From: Paramarasmius palmivorus
Lineage: Eukaryota > Basidiomycota > Agaricomycetes > Agaricales > Marasmiaceae
Length of the DNA stretch: 64,000 nucleotides
Direction: 5' to 3'
Assembly: GCA_037176845.1 (NCBI GenBank)
Contig: JAYKXP010000027.1
Coordinates: forward strand, 434,001-498,000
Under the pieces are notes generated by a model, which saw only the letters and a list, made by a program, of their open reading frames with translations, was not told where the DNA came from and ran no database searches. Below, piece after piece: positions 31,635 through 43,250 of the stretch. A program made the position numbers and the translations under genes. The stretch's first letter is position 1. Each line of letters starts with the position of its first letter.

Positions 31635-33470
31635 CGTGACGTCCAAAAGTCAGATGCTAGATGTTCAGGTATGTGTTGGTGTTCTATGTGTTTTGGGCGC
31701 TGGAATTGTTGGCATTCTTTTGACCTCTGATCAACGGGGCGTTCTTCCTCTTCTCGGTTCCCTTTTCTCCACCTTCACGTTCTACTGCTTTCTTTCTGTG
31801 GCCTGCCGGTGTCGGTGCTATCCACTACACGACTTCCGATACGGAAGCCGGAGGTCGCTTAGATACGCCCAGTGGAGCTTTCCTTGCTCGGGAAGGCTGG
31901 GCTTCAATTCAGGTGGAGACGCGGCTCACTGTTGTTGGCTCATCTCTATCACCGCTCTTGAGGCTGCCTTCCATATATCAAAGTGGAGTCGTTTCTTTGT
32001 CGTTTGGCAAGGTGGAGTGGACGGCTTCTTTTTGCTGTGTGCTGTTTGCTGTTTCGTAGGCAGACTGACGTCTTACACACTGCTGTTTCTTGTTTCTCTC
32101 TTTCATTGACACTCCTATCTTTTTCTTACCTGCTTTGCTTTTTCTCTCATGTGGCGTCGTGTTCCTGCCCAGCGCCGAGCCTCTCTTTCCCGGTGGTTCC
32201 TGGAGATGAGATACAGGAGACAGGAACACGCATGAGGAGCTCCACTTTCCTCAGGCTCCAGCTCCAACATTCCGTATTTTAGGCTTCGTGCTGTTTCCTG
32301 GTTCTTGGGGCTGTTTCTAGTTCATTTCGTATATATAGTGTAACGGCTTGACTCCCTGCCTCTTCTCTCCATGATCATCCTTCCCCTTCACCCCCATCTC
32401 ATCTTGCGCACGAATACCTCGAGAAGGATGCTGACGCTAACGCCACCACATGACAGGCAACCCTATAACCCTATACAAAAGCGTCCTTGCTAAAAACAAA
32501 GGTAGACGGGGACGTTGACTCCTAGCCCTTAGGTATGTGTTACTGAATACACATCAAGTTGGTGGGCAGGCTTGGGACTGGGTATGCTCGGAAGGACGGG
32601 GAGAAGTTCAAGTAAGTCCCTTCTATTTTTGCATTTTTGCGTTTTGGCTTTTTGGTTTTTGGGGGTACAGGGACGTGAAAGTGCTACGTGTTTCTTGGGG
32701 GTCTCTTCCAAGCTGAACTGGAAGGGGGACCGTGCTACCGTGCTACGTGGAACCTCTGGCTGGACTCTTGTGGAAGTGGAGCCTCGGGAGATGCATATTG
32801 ATCGTTGCGCTGCTTCTGGCGTTCCGCAGCACAGCAACCAAAACCTCCGAGTTCTTCATTCGATTTCTACATATGTACAACGTCCGGTGGGCAATCACGT
32901 CGGATCCGTTTGTCTTCTGCTTTATGCCGTTATTCAGTTTCGGCGAGCTTTCCTTTGCCCTTTACTTGCCGTTCCCTCGCTTCTTCGCTCCTTCTCTTGG
33001 TGCCGAGGATAATCCCGACTCTTCTATACTGTGGCGTTCACGCTTGGTGGTATGTAGTACCGAGGATAGTCCATTTCAGAGGTGGTTCATGTTGTTCGTG
33101 CTACTTGAAACTTCTATTCGCTCAGTAGCGTTCTCTATGCCCACCGAACTGTCGCTGTCGCTGACCGAGGATATTCCTCATTATGTCTTCTGGTGACTTC
33201 TGCCGCCGGTGGTCGGTGTCTCTATAACTGATGGACATTGGAGTATCGGCACGGCGCCACAGATCCATCTTCTTGCACATCCGAGGATGGTCCACTTCAG
33301 AGGTGGTTCACGTTGCGCTACTTGAAATTTTGAAACTTCTATCCGCTCAGTCGCGTTCTCTAGGCTCTATGTTTGTGTCGCTGTCGCTACTGTGCTCGGT
33401 GTTTGTGTTGGAATCTGTAAAGCCGCCGATGGACATTGGAGTATCGGTTCGACGCCACAGAGATCCATGT
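31635..33470 (+). pseudogene. Decayed inverted partial copy of the uricase gene
   Basis: On the + strand this follows the order of the minus-strand uricase gene. The start (GATGCTAGATGTTCAG then GTATGTGTTGG near 31655) parallels the end of uricase exon SASVQ and its intron donor. CTCTGATCAACGG and GCGTTCTTCCTC at 31725-31750 match that large intron. 32455-32620 is a degenerate version of the exon coding ATLYKMAQRI to GGEEK (GGCAACCCTATA, TATGTGTTACTGAATA, GAGTTGGTGGGCA-like). 32820-33460 parallels the second large intron (GTTCCGCAGCACAGCAACC; TTGGTGCCGAGGATA). Frames are broken, so no enzyme can be made. It is inverted relative to the intact gene at 37696-41288. Confidence 0.7.
33058..33470. 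repeat. Direct repeat of about 200 nt
   Basis: The segment 33058-33160 (CCGAGGATAGTCCATTTCAG ... AGTAGCGTTCTCTA ... GTCGCTGTCGCT) recurs at about 33281-33390 with small changes. The word GATGGACATTGGAGTATCGG occurs near 33229 and again, with one change at its end, near 33430. It lies inside the decayed uricase copy. Confidence 0.6.
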
Positions 33471-33839
33471 TTCTTCTAAGACTCGAGAGGTATCCAGCGA
33501 ACGATTAAAGACAGAAGAGGTTCAGGAAGAATCAGAATTGCTTTGTACATAAACTAAACTAAGCAGAAAAAGAAAAAGTAGAAATACACCGTTTTTAAGT
33601 ATCTTGAACACGGAGACGCGCCTTACCCTACGCTTTTTAGCTTTTAGCTTTTTACACGAAACAGAGAAACCAGATAAACGAGGCAAGAAACAGAAATGAG
33701 AAAAGAAAACTACGAAAAGAGTTTGTACTATATGTAAACCGCGTATCATCAAAGAAAAAGAAAGTATCTGTCCTGGGTATGTATAACCGTCTCATCTTCC
33801 AACCCACGAAAAACAAACAGAGGAAAGGAAGCAGGGAAA

Positions 33840-36800
33840 TCACATAGGCGCAGCAGCCGCACTCGGATACCCCCCACCACCACCTCCCCCTACACCCAAA
33901 CCCAACGCAAACTCATGCTGCTGCCCCCCAACTGGGAACCCAAACTGCGGTTGATGATGATACGTACTCCTATTATGTGGGTCGCTCTTCCTTCCTATCG
34001 TCGTGTGCTGCTGTTGTTGAAGTGGTTGTGGCGACACAGAGGTACTCCCAACGCTCCCTTCCTCATCTTCCGCATCGGGGTCGGCATCATCATCACCTTC
34101 GTCGTCCCCGTCGTCGGGGTCCTCAGAGCCGTCTCTCCAGCGTTTAGAGTTCTCCGGTTCCAAAGTCTGCGAAGCGAGGCGTTTGAATGACGGACGGCGT
34201 TTACCTGGACTGCTTCCTCCTCCACCATTTGCAGCACCGGTACCGTTAACACCATTCACGCCAGCATCTGAGCCAGGCGCGAACGTCACCTTCTGCCCCC
34301 CTTGTCCGTCTGAGGAAGAAGGTAAAGTCGGCTTCCGCCTATTCCTAGGCACCAAATTCAAATTCGTCGGTGCCTTCCTAGCTAGCACAGCGGCTTCATA
34401 ACTCCTCAGATCATCTGCGTTCCCCACACCTGCTTGTTGGTTCGGAGGTGGTAGGATAATCGATGTGTTGGGGTTACTCTGGCTTTTCGTGTAGCCATAC
34501 CCGCCTGCTGCTGCTCCATTCGCATTCCCATTCGCGTTATTGGAGTTGGCGGCGTTGGTATTGTTGGTTGAAGGTAAAATGTACCCAACCCGATCGTCCA
34601 TCGTAGGCGTCTTCGCACTAGGCAACGACGACACTCTCTGTCGTCTATACGACGGCCCCGGCGAAAGCATATTCACATCCACCCCCGCCGGCGCTCCCTG
34701 AGGGCCAGTTAGTGGCGTACGCATATACGCCTTCCAAAACTCCCTAAGCTCGCGTGTTTCTTGTTCTCTACTCCCGGGTGTTTGCGCGTTACCCCCCATA
34801 CCCCCCGCGTACCCAGTATAACCGGATGAAGTGGAAGGCCGTCCGGAGTTGGAGTTGGACACGGAGATGAGATGGTTGACATGCCCATTAGGATTATCAA
34901 ACCCCCTAGGCATCGGAGTCGTGTTATCATCTACATCGCCTGCGCCTGGGACACCTAGGGAATCCATAACGTCGCTAAAGAACGGCTGCCCATCATTAGC
35001 TAGTCCAGCCAACACATTCGGATCATCAAGCGACATGAGACCGAAGGCGGAGGAAAAACCTCCCTCTCCGTGCCCGGAAGATGTACCGGGGCGGTATTCA
35101 GGTGCGTGTTGGGAGTGTTGGGAGTGGGATGTACCTGGGCGAGAACTTTGTGAGGTTTGGGAGATTGAGAGGGGAGGTGAGGCGCTTGAAGAGGATGAAG
35201 GGTGGCGTTGGTGTGCGTTTGTGTTGTGGTGGTTTATTAGGTATTCCTGGTAGAACTGCGTTAGTGTTGGTTCGTGTGGATAGAGTAGATGTGAGGAAAA
35301 AGAAAAGGCACCAATGCACGTGCGAAAGAAGTAGGTACGGCGCAAGATAATGACTGTAAAAAGGCACAGGCACAATGAAAAAAACGTGCGAAAAGGAACA
35401 CAGGCCAAAGCACAAAAAACGACCCAACACCCAAAAGCACACCCAAAAACCGAAAACTACTCACCCTATACGACCCCCCAGCACCACTCCTACCCGCCGT
35501 CCCATGTCCATCCAAACTCAAATTAACACTCGAACTCGACGCACTCCCCGTCCCGCTATCTTCTCCACTACCCCTTTCACCTCCTCTATAATACCCATAT
35601 CCAACCCCATCACCATGTTGTTGTTGGTATAACTGACGTGCAAGTACCGCTTGCATATCTTTATCCAAACTCCCCCTTCCTGCACCGGGTAATTCGGATT
35701 CCGACTCAGAACCACTCCACGAATTCCAATCATTCCTCGACCTAAACAATTCCGCCTGGTTCGCTCTATATTTCGACGCATAGTCCTCGCTATCGCTCTG
35801 ACTGTGCGTAGTAGGCGACGCACTCCCCTGTCCCTGACCTTGTGTGTAGACAGGTGAGAACGTAAACTGGGTTGCATATAAGCCCTGCTGCTGTGCCGCC
35901 GTCGTAGGAGGCGGATTAAGCAGGAACTCGTCGGCGTTCGTCCCATACAGATACTGCTGCTGCGGATTGGGATGATGCGCGAGATGCATCGTCTGCTGGA
36001 AAGGCGGTAATCCCACGCTTCCAACACCCACACCTGGTGGTACGATACCACCAAGTGCACCTAACCCATTCACACCCACGCCTAACCCATTAACACCCAC
36101 ACCGACGCCTAACCCATTAATCGCAGGCATCGCTCCCCTAGGTGGTGCAGCCGCAGGGTTGGGATTATGTCCAGGCCCGATAGGCGCTGTCTGGCGGTGG
36201 AATTTGACGTATGTACACCGACATTTTCGTTGTACGCATTTAGCGCAGGGGTTACACCCGTCGCAGGGTAAAGAGCTGGTAACGCATTGATCGCAGGCCT
36301 GCTTTGATGTTGTTGCGCGTGTGGCGGAAGAGACGCCTTTACGCTTCCCAGTGGTGGTTGAGGTGGATGTGGATGAGGGATTCTTTTCGCCTGCGTGGCA
36401 TTTGTTGACGTGTCGGGATAAGAGGTCGGAGCGAGCGAATTGGTCGCCGCAGTGTTGGCATTTGTAGGGGCGGTCGCCGGTGTCTGGGAGTGGGGGTGTT
36501 AGTTAGTGTGTGCATTTGGGAGTATGGGTATGGAGTAGAATGGTATGGAAAGTGGTGTGTGGAGATGGAGGTGAGTGGGGCGCACCACCAGCACCAATAC
36601 TCCACTGAAATAAAATGTATATAAAGCGCAAGAAAACCAAGTAGAAAACACAGTCTTTTCCCTTGAGCTGTGGACGTCGGGCATAGAACGGTCTGAGGGC
36701 ACAGAGTGGGGTACAGACGCCCGTCTGCCAGATGCTCTCTCACCCCTAGGACCTAGCGCCCAATGCCCAGTGTCCTATCTACCCATCCGTTCCTTCCCCG

Positions 36801-36951
36801 TCCATAGCCCCCACACCAATTCAAAAGGAAAGGAAAACAAGAAGAAAAAGAATTCAAGCAAGGAACACTCACGACTCCTCATATGCCTCGCAACATGCTG
36901 AGGCCTAGTAAACGTTGCCTGACAAACAGGACATTTATGGTCCCCACCCAT
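33840..36951 (-). CDS. C2H2 plus Zn2Cys6 zinc-finger transcription factor
   Basis: Exon 1 (36951-36873) codes MGGDHKCPVCQATF and TRPQHVARHMRS. It joins in phase 1 through an intron of about 390 nt to exon 2 (from 36483), which completes the first C2H2 finger and adds a second (CQHCGDQFARSDLLSRHVNK, then CH). About 35 residues on lies a Zn2Cys6 cluster with spacing C-x2-C-x6-C-x5-C-x2-C-x6-C (ACDQCVTSSLPC ... CRCTYV), followed by VKFHRQTAPIGPG. The rest is Gly-, Asn-, Ser- and Gln-rich and probably disordered. Exon 2 ends at a GTGAGT donor near 35467; the last exon runs from about 35255 to TGA at 33840 and contains LDDPNVLAGLANDGQPFFSD and an acidic run. A sequence-specific nuclear regulator is expected; targets unknown. 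The usual basic patch between Cys 2 and 3 is absent (VTSSLP). Confidence 0.8.
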
Positions 36952-37695
36952 CGTCTATCGTCTTTGTCTTGGGTTGATTCAGGTGGTCTCGGATATGTGG
37001 TGGTGGCCAAGTGGAGCTGATGGTATTCCTATTCGTATTGGTGTATAAATCCAATGGAGCTTGTGTTGTGGATATCGTTGCTTGATATAATATCGGAAGA
37101 TTAGTCTGTCGTCGTCGTCAACCTCGATGAAAACCAAGCTCAAATGAGAAGACGACTCCACTGACCTTATGACAGTAACAGTCAGAGGATTGAAGATGTG
37201 AGATGAGAGAACGATTACAAGCTACCCAACAAACCGGGCAACCAAAATTACTTTTTGGCCCCAAAACGGGAAGGTGGAGCATCAATGTCCTCATAAGTTT
37301 GTATTTGTTATTCAGTGACGTCATGGGTTTCGGTAGGAGCCGGTTCCGCTTTTATTTCGAGCCAGCAACGTTTGTCGTTTGTTAGTACATGAGGACGACT
37401 CTACTAGAGCGTGTAGAAGAAAAAACGACGAGCGACGAGGAGAGAGAAAGCAAGCAAAACAGTGAACACAGAACGCAGAACAAAACCCCCGGACCCCCGT
37501 ACCGTCACCCGACAATCAATCAAACTCTATCCACAACCCGAAACGGGTAATACGTCATCCACTGTCATGGTGATGCCGCTAAAATCAATTCAAATACATA
37601 CAAAAGGTGTAGAGTCTCTTTTTCGCTGGCGTACTCCCGTCTCCCGAAGTATATCCCCGTCGTATCGTACACACACCCGTTCCGTTGGTTGGGAG
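36952..37695. other. Intergenic, uricase 3' flank and regulator promoter
   Basis: Holds the promoter of the minus-strand zinc-finger gene and the 3' flank of the minus-strand uricase gene. No coding signal seen. Confidence 0.35.
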
Positions 37696-38878
37696 TTAGG
37701 TAGACCTACGTGTAACCCGCGCCGAAATCAACCCGCTACAGTAAACGTTTAGTGTTAGAAATGAAACACGAAGCGGACGAAGCGAGCGGCTTACCTAGGC
37801 GCAGAGATGGGCATGAATACTTCCCTGTAATCACCACTCGTTAGTACCAGAAATAGATGAAAGGATGAAAGATGAAGAGGAAGAGATAAGATGAAGAATT
37901 TAGAAACAGGAGCACATGGATCTGTCAAGAACGTTGTGGAGCCATCGTGTTGTGAGTCCAATGAAAGATGAAAGAAGAAAGCCGGCAGTGACCGAGACCA
38001 GAATATACGTGAGCCCGAATGTGTTCTCAGTACACCCAGAACCACCAACACCAACACCGACAGAGCCCGGGAGTTCTATAGTTCTATAGTTCCCTGGATG
38101 CAGCCCACCGATAGACACCGAGACATGCATATGTACCCGGCGGCAGAACACCACCCAAGAAAAAGAAGCTACCCCAAAAAAACAAACAAACAAACACGAG
38201 GATCAAAGGGTCCGCCCCGAAGACATAATCCATAATGAACTGTCAGTGTCTAGAGGAGTATCCTCGGCCTCGGACGTGGCGGCGAAGAAACAAGAATAGT
38301 GGCGTCTACAACGCTCACGACCTGAACCAAAAAAAGGACGAACAGCGCAAGTCCAAGATAACTTGAACAGTGAACGCCGCGCATGGTAAGGGACTATCCT
38401 CGGCACCAACGAGCGAACGAACGGCAAGCAAAAAGATGGAACGACGTTCGCCGAACAACTCTATGCACGGCTAACACAGAAAGAAGCCCGACATATCGCA
38501 GAACCAAAGAAAGGCGAACGACACGGATCCATGATCACACTGAATGAAAGAACACAAGGCGACAAAAGAACGACTCAACGCGGAAAGAAGCCCGACTAAA
38601 CGCAGGACAACACGGATCCGTGATCACAAAGTCGCTGAAAACCGAATAGCGCAATAGAAAGGCAAGAAGCCCGACTAAACGCAGAACAACGATCTCCAGA
38701 AATTGAATACGGAGGTTTTGGTTGCTGTGCTGCGGAACGAAGCACCAGTCCCAGCGCAACGCAACGCAACGATCATATGCATCTCCCGAAGGGCTCCACA
38801 ATTCGCCACCCGAGACCGAAAAAAAAAATAATAGGGTCCCAGAGGTTCTCCACGCCAATGCACCCAAACTCCCAAACA

Positions 38879-38910
<32 letters not shown>

Positions 38911-41288
38911 GCACTCACTTCTCCTCCCCGCCCTTCCCTTTATACTCCGCCCCAACCTTGCCCACCAACTCGACCGGAATATAATGTTTATTCGGTAACA
39001 CATACTCTACCTCCCCAACGCCTTTGTTTTCGGTGATGATGCGTTGAGCCATTTTGTATAGGGTTGCCTGGTGTGTCGTTTAGCGTTAGCATCCTTTTTT
39101 TGTTTGCGTGGAGAGGTATGTGAAGGTAAAGGGGAGAAGGAAGAGGTAAAGAAGGAATGGGGACGAGGAGAAGAGGTGAGGAGTATATATACGAAATGAA
39201 ACGGCAACGGAAACAGCTCCGCCAGGAGCCAGGAACCAAGACACAGGAAAACAGCTAGAAGCTTAAAAATGTAGAACTGTTGAATGTGGAGCAGTGGAGC
39301 TCCTTTCACGATTTCAGGAACCAGGAAGGAGGCTCGGCAGGAACACGCCCATCTAGGTGGCGCGTCGGATGTAGATAGATAGACTCGGAGGACAAAAAGA
39401 GGAAAAGAAAAAGAAAACCGATTGCGGCACGCCTAAAGCAAAGCAAAGGAAAGAGAGAAAGATAAGGAAGAAAAGAGTAACAGGAAGGGAGCGTGCAAGA
39501 CGTCAGTCGACCTAATCCCCAAGAGCAAAAAGAAGCTAGGCTTGCCGTGTCGGCTGTGAAATAGCCAACTCCACCAACCTCAACCCCAACCCCAAACGAC
39601 AAAGACTTCCCAAGGCAGGAAACCGAGAATTTGGGCGTATCAAAGAATCAGAAAACATTTGACTCTGAGCTAAAGAATTGCCCGAGCCCCAAAGAAAACG
39701 CACGCAAATGGCAAAAATACCTGCCGTCTTGCAAACGACAAATAGAAAGCACTCCACTTTGATAGTCTAGACCCAGCGGCAACAGAGATAAAGTGAGACG
39801 CGTCTGTTTCCACTTGAATTGAAGCCCAGGGTCCAGACTTCCCAATGCAGGGGAGGCTCCACCGGAAACTGGGGAGCTAAGAATTGGGAACTGGGCGTAT
39901 CTAAGCGACACCGACACCCACTCCGACCTCCGATGTTGTATCGGAAATCGTGTAGATATCGATGGATAGCATCGGCATCGACACCGCAGCAGAGAAAGGC
40001 GCGAAGTGAATGAGAGCAGAGGTAGAACGTGAAGGTGAAGGTAAAGAAAAGCGAACCGAGAAGAAAAGAAAAACGAGGAAGAACGCGCCCTTGGAGCCGT
40101 TGATCGGAGTCCCCAAAACATTATGTAGAACCCAGGTGTCAACAGCCAAGAACGAACACCAAAGGCTCCACCCAGAAAGAAAGAAACACCCAGGTCCAGA
40201 GAACCATCGCAATAACACACCCACCTGAACACTAGCACTATCATCTTCCGCAAACACCTCCAACGTCACATTCCTCGCTCTTTCCCATACCTTGGTATCC
40301 CAAACACCACCTTCCTCTTCTTTGGGAACGTTAAACTCGAGTTTAAATTCGTCTTTGGGCGCCGGGATCTCTATAGCCTCGAACGTATACGTCAGATCGA
40401 CGGAGGTGCTAAAGATCCTATCGTGCGTCTCGGCGAGCAAGGTGTATTCATCTCGCACGAAGGAGTGGAATGCGGAGCCGGTTGATTTGAGGACTGGTTG
40501 AAGGTGTTGAACGTTAATTGGGAAGGAGTGTAGAGGAAAAGGGAGAAGTACATACCGAGTAGGTCGCTTATCCCAGATGAAACCTTTCCTATAATCTTGT
40601 CTTTGCCTGCAGTTGCATCGACCTAAACCCAAATCAAGTCCAAATCAACACCTCCGTCACACCAAAACGAAAACAGGAAGGAGAAGTGACTTACCTCGAC
40701 TTTAACAACCTTCTTCTCATCTCCGTCTCTCAAGAACGAATGATTATGCTCTTGCTTGCCGAGAACGATCCGACTCCAACGCAACTGCTCAATCGTCACG
40801 AAGGCCTTATGCAGATGCGCGTATTTGGAGACGATATGTGTACCCAGATGGAGAGCGAAACGTTCTGGGATGAGGATATGTGGGGATGTTTTGGCTAGAT
40901 CTGTTCGGTGATTCGTGAGTTTGGGGGTGTTGATAAAGGAAAGGAATGGGCTGACGTACAATACGTGATATTCTTCACTACAACCCACACAGAAAGATCA
41001 TCAGATACCCAAACCAAAACATCAGAGAACAGGGAAACGCACTAGAGTCGGTAGCAACTACAACCGAGTTGTCTGCTTGTGTGTACCTACCCCCGACGCC
41101 AACATCAGCCCAGAGAAAAGTAAGAGGAGATGGGAAACGCACGAAACATCAATATCCCCTTCAACCAACACAGTAACATTATACTCGACGATATGGTGGA
41201 CAGGACCTTCTCGGACGACGCGTAAGACCCGGACGTTGGATTTGCCGTATCGGGCGTGGGAGAGGTAGCTTTCTGTGGTTCCGGACAT
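37696..41288 (-). CDS. Uricase (urate oxidase)
   Basis: Oxidises urate to 5-hydroxyisourate in purine breakdown, normally in peroxisomes. Exons join in frame: 41288-41143 (HARYGKSNVRVLRVVREG ... GDIDVS); a short exon coding YTQADNSVVVATDS; a tiny exon coding KNITY; one with ERFALHLGTHIVSKYAHLHK and HNHSFLRDGDE; one coding VDATAGKDKIIGKVSSGISD; one from LKSTGSAFHSFVRDEYTLL to FAEDDSASVQ ending at 40225; 39067-38919 (ATLYKMAQRI ... LPNKHYIPVEL); a 30 nt exon 37824-37795 (EVFMPISAP); and 37735-37696 (GLISARVTRRST, TAA). Signature residues are present: the TxADN-VVATDS motif with the active-site Thr-Asp, HSF, and LPNKHY. Two introns exceed 1 kb (40224-39068 and 38918-37825). The C-terminus RST is not a standard PTS1. 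Confidence 0.9.
38877..38904. repeat. Poly-A tract
   Basis: A run of about 27 A on the + strand (T on the coding strand), inside the last large uricase intron, 14 nt beyond its donor. It may serve as a polypyrimidine-like stretch or mark insertion of a retroposed piece. Confidence 0.8.
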
Positions 41289-41899
41289 GGTTCTTGGGCT
41301 GGTGTTGGTGTGGTGGTTGAGGAAGAGGAAGAGAAGGCGGTGGTTTAGAAGAGAGGATCCGGAGATAAGATACTATCGCACGGGGCACGCCGCACCATGT
41401 GGTCGTTTCAGCCTGGATCGCGGAACGGAAGTTCGAGAGCAGTCGAGTCTGCAAGTGGTGTAAGTCGTATAGATGGTGGTAGCATTTAAGATAGTACACA
41501 TATATAAAGTACAGTGGGCTGCCCAGACAGTACAGTTGATGGTCGCTTATAGGAGACAAGCGCCGTCTTTCTACATCATGATATGTACATATTACTTTCA
41601 TTTCCGATCGTGTAGGCGGTTCGAACCATCACTTCACCTGGACCAGGACAAATCAAAACCAACAAATCGTCCGGGCAGAATTGTAACCTGCAAGGTCGAA
41701 CGGTCGATGTATCCTAAGGTGCCTTGTCAGATTTCAACCTCAAGAGCGATAACGGGAGGCGTACCTTGTCTATTCCAACGACAGGATTAGGGAGAAGAAA
41801 CGAGAAGACAGTAACACTCTGAACCATCCTCTGCCTTCCCATTCCTGAAGGTAGTAGCAGTCTTCATCTCTAGTTCTCCATCTCCGTTAGCATTCCACG

Positions 41900-43250
41900 A
41901 AGTGGTTCCCTGAGCTCTAAGGCCTCTAAGGTACCAAGTGGTAGCCTATGCCTGAAGCCTGAATAAAGGCAGGAGCACGGTGCACCGAATAGGCACAAAA
42001 GGTTCCTTGCGAGGTAGATATCGATAAGCTCCTTTAATCCTGCTCGCACCCGGAGTCTAGGAAGGGACACCTCAGCACCGACATACGGGGTACAGATGAG
42101 AGGTTTACATACTCGGACAGACTGGAGGGGTGTCTTGTGCCTGTGATCAATTGCGCTGACAGTGACAAGCCTATACCCTCTACCTTGGCAAAAATGATTC
42201 CGAGCGAGAGCGTGACGTGACAACAATGTCTGTATCGACGTTAGAGAGTGGTGAAGTTCTATCGAAAACAGCTGGGACATACCACGTTCTGAATGCCGCA
42301 AGTGTCTGCTTCAGAAACAACGAACATAGTCATGCTTTGGTAAAGCTCAGCGTAAGGTAGACCCAGGTTTGACTCCTGCCAAAGAAATGTTCGGCGAAGA
42401 AACATCCACTACCAGCGGAATGAGAATGGGCGCCCGGTGTGTATTCCAGCCTACGGAACCGTATCAGATCCCGACCCCGAAAAGGTGAAAGAAATGCATA
42501 CCTTGTCTCAGTATCTGATATTCCACCGGTAGGAATAGGGAGAAGAGCGAGAATCGAGATACAGACGCAGGAAATGACGCGTGCCAACACTTTGAATGAT
42601 CCACTGCCTTCTCATGATCTTGGTCTTTGTCTAAGGCATAATCAGCACCGACGAAACCGAAATAATCAAAGGTGCAAGTACCCAGACCATAGTCTCATCT
42701 GCCGCGGCAATGGCAAGCAGGAGTTTTCTTCGAATATACAGAAGATGGTACCGCCTTGCCTTGGGTCGTCACCTCTGGGGAGTAGAGTCCTTGACACCAT
42801 GGAGTCACTTGGGCACGTTGTTTTGTTTCCTCACCTAATCATTCAAGTCAGTGCCAATCAGACACATTGACTACGTACATACCTCAGACTTCCAAAGCTC
42901 CCCGTGCCTCGTATCCCCTGATTGAATAGATATTCCGTCACGAGATGTTTCTCTGAACCCTGAGCTAGCACGCAGATATCTCTCGCTAGTGTGAGGGGTA
43001 ACCTCCACCTGAAGCCTAAGTGCAAATACAGGAGCACAGTTCATTGGATTGGTGCAAAAGGTTCCTCGAGCCTCGAGGCTAGGTGGGTATCGAGTAGCCC
43101 CTTCATTCCTCCCCATATCCAGAAGCTAGGAAAAGACATCAGCATCAACATACGGAGGGACGAATGGGAGGTATACTCACTCGAACAGGCTTGGAGGAGC
43201 GTTTTGCGATGTCTAACCGCAGCCAGCAGAGCCTCTTCACCGGTCGATCC
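41900..43250 (-). repeat. Two decayed direct repeats about 1 kb apart
   Basis: 41945-42190 and 42990-43215 share, in order, GCCTGAA or AAGCCTAA words near a CAGGAGCAC word, GCACAAAAGGTTCC, a TAGGAA(A)GGGACA/AGACA word, and CAGCA followed by CATACGG. On the minus strand both contain spliced-looking coding fragments (LRVRAGLKELIDIYLARN in one, WGGMKGLLDTHLAS in the other). Both are interrupted by stops. They look like old tandem gene copies. Confidence 0.45.

Noticed and set aside
31636..32109. 157-residue hydrophobic Cys-rich + frame
   Set aside because: It lies in the decayed uricase copy and corresponds to intron sequence of the intact gene.
38722..39036. Frame with a long Lys run
   Set aside because: It translates the poly-A tract and antisense of the uricase exon.
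41610..41640. GGTTCGAACC, resembling a tRNA B box
   Set aside because: No A box at the right distance and no cloverleaf could be drawn; another B-box-like word near 17661 fails likewise.
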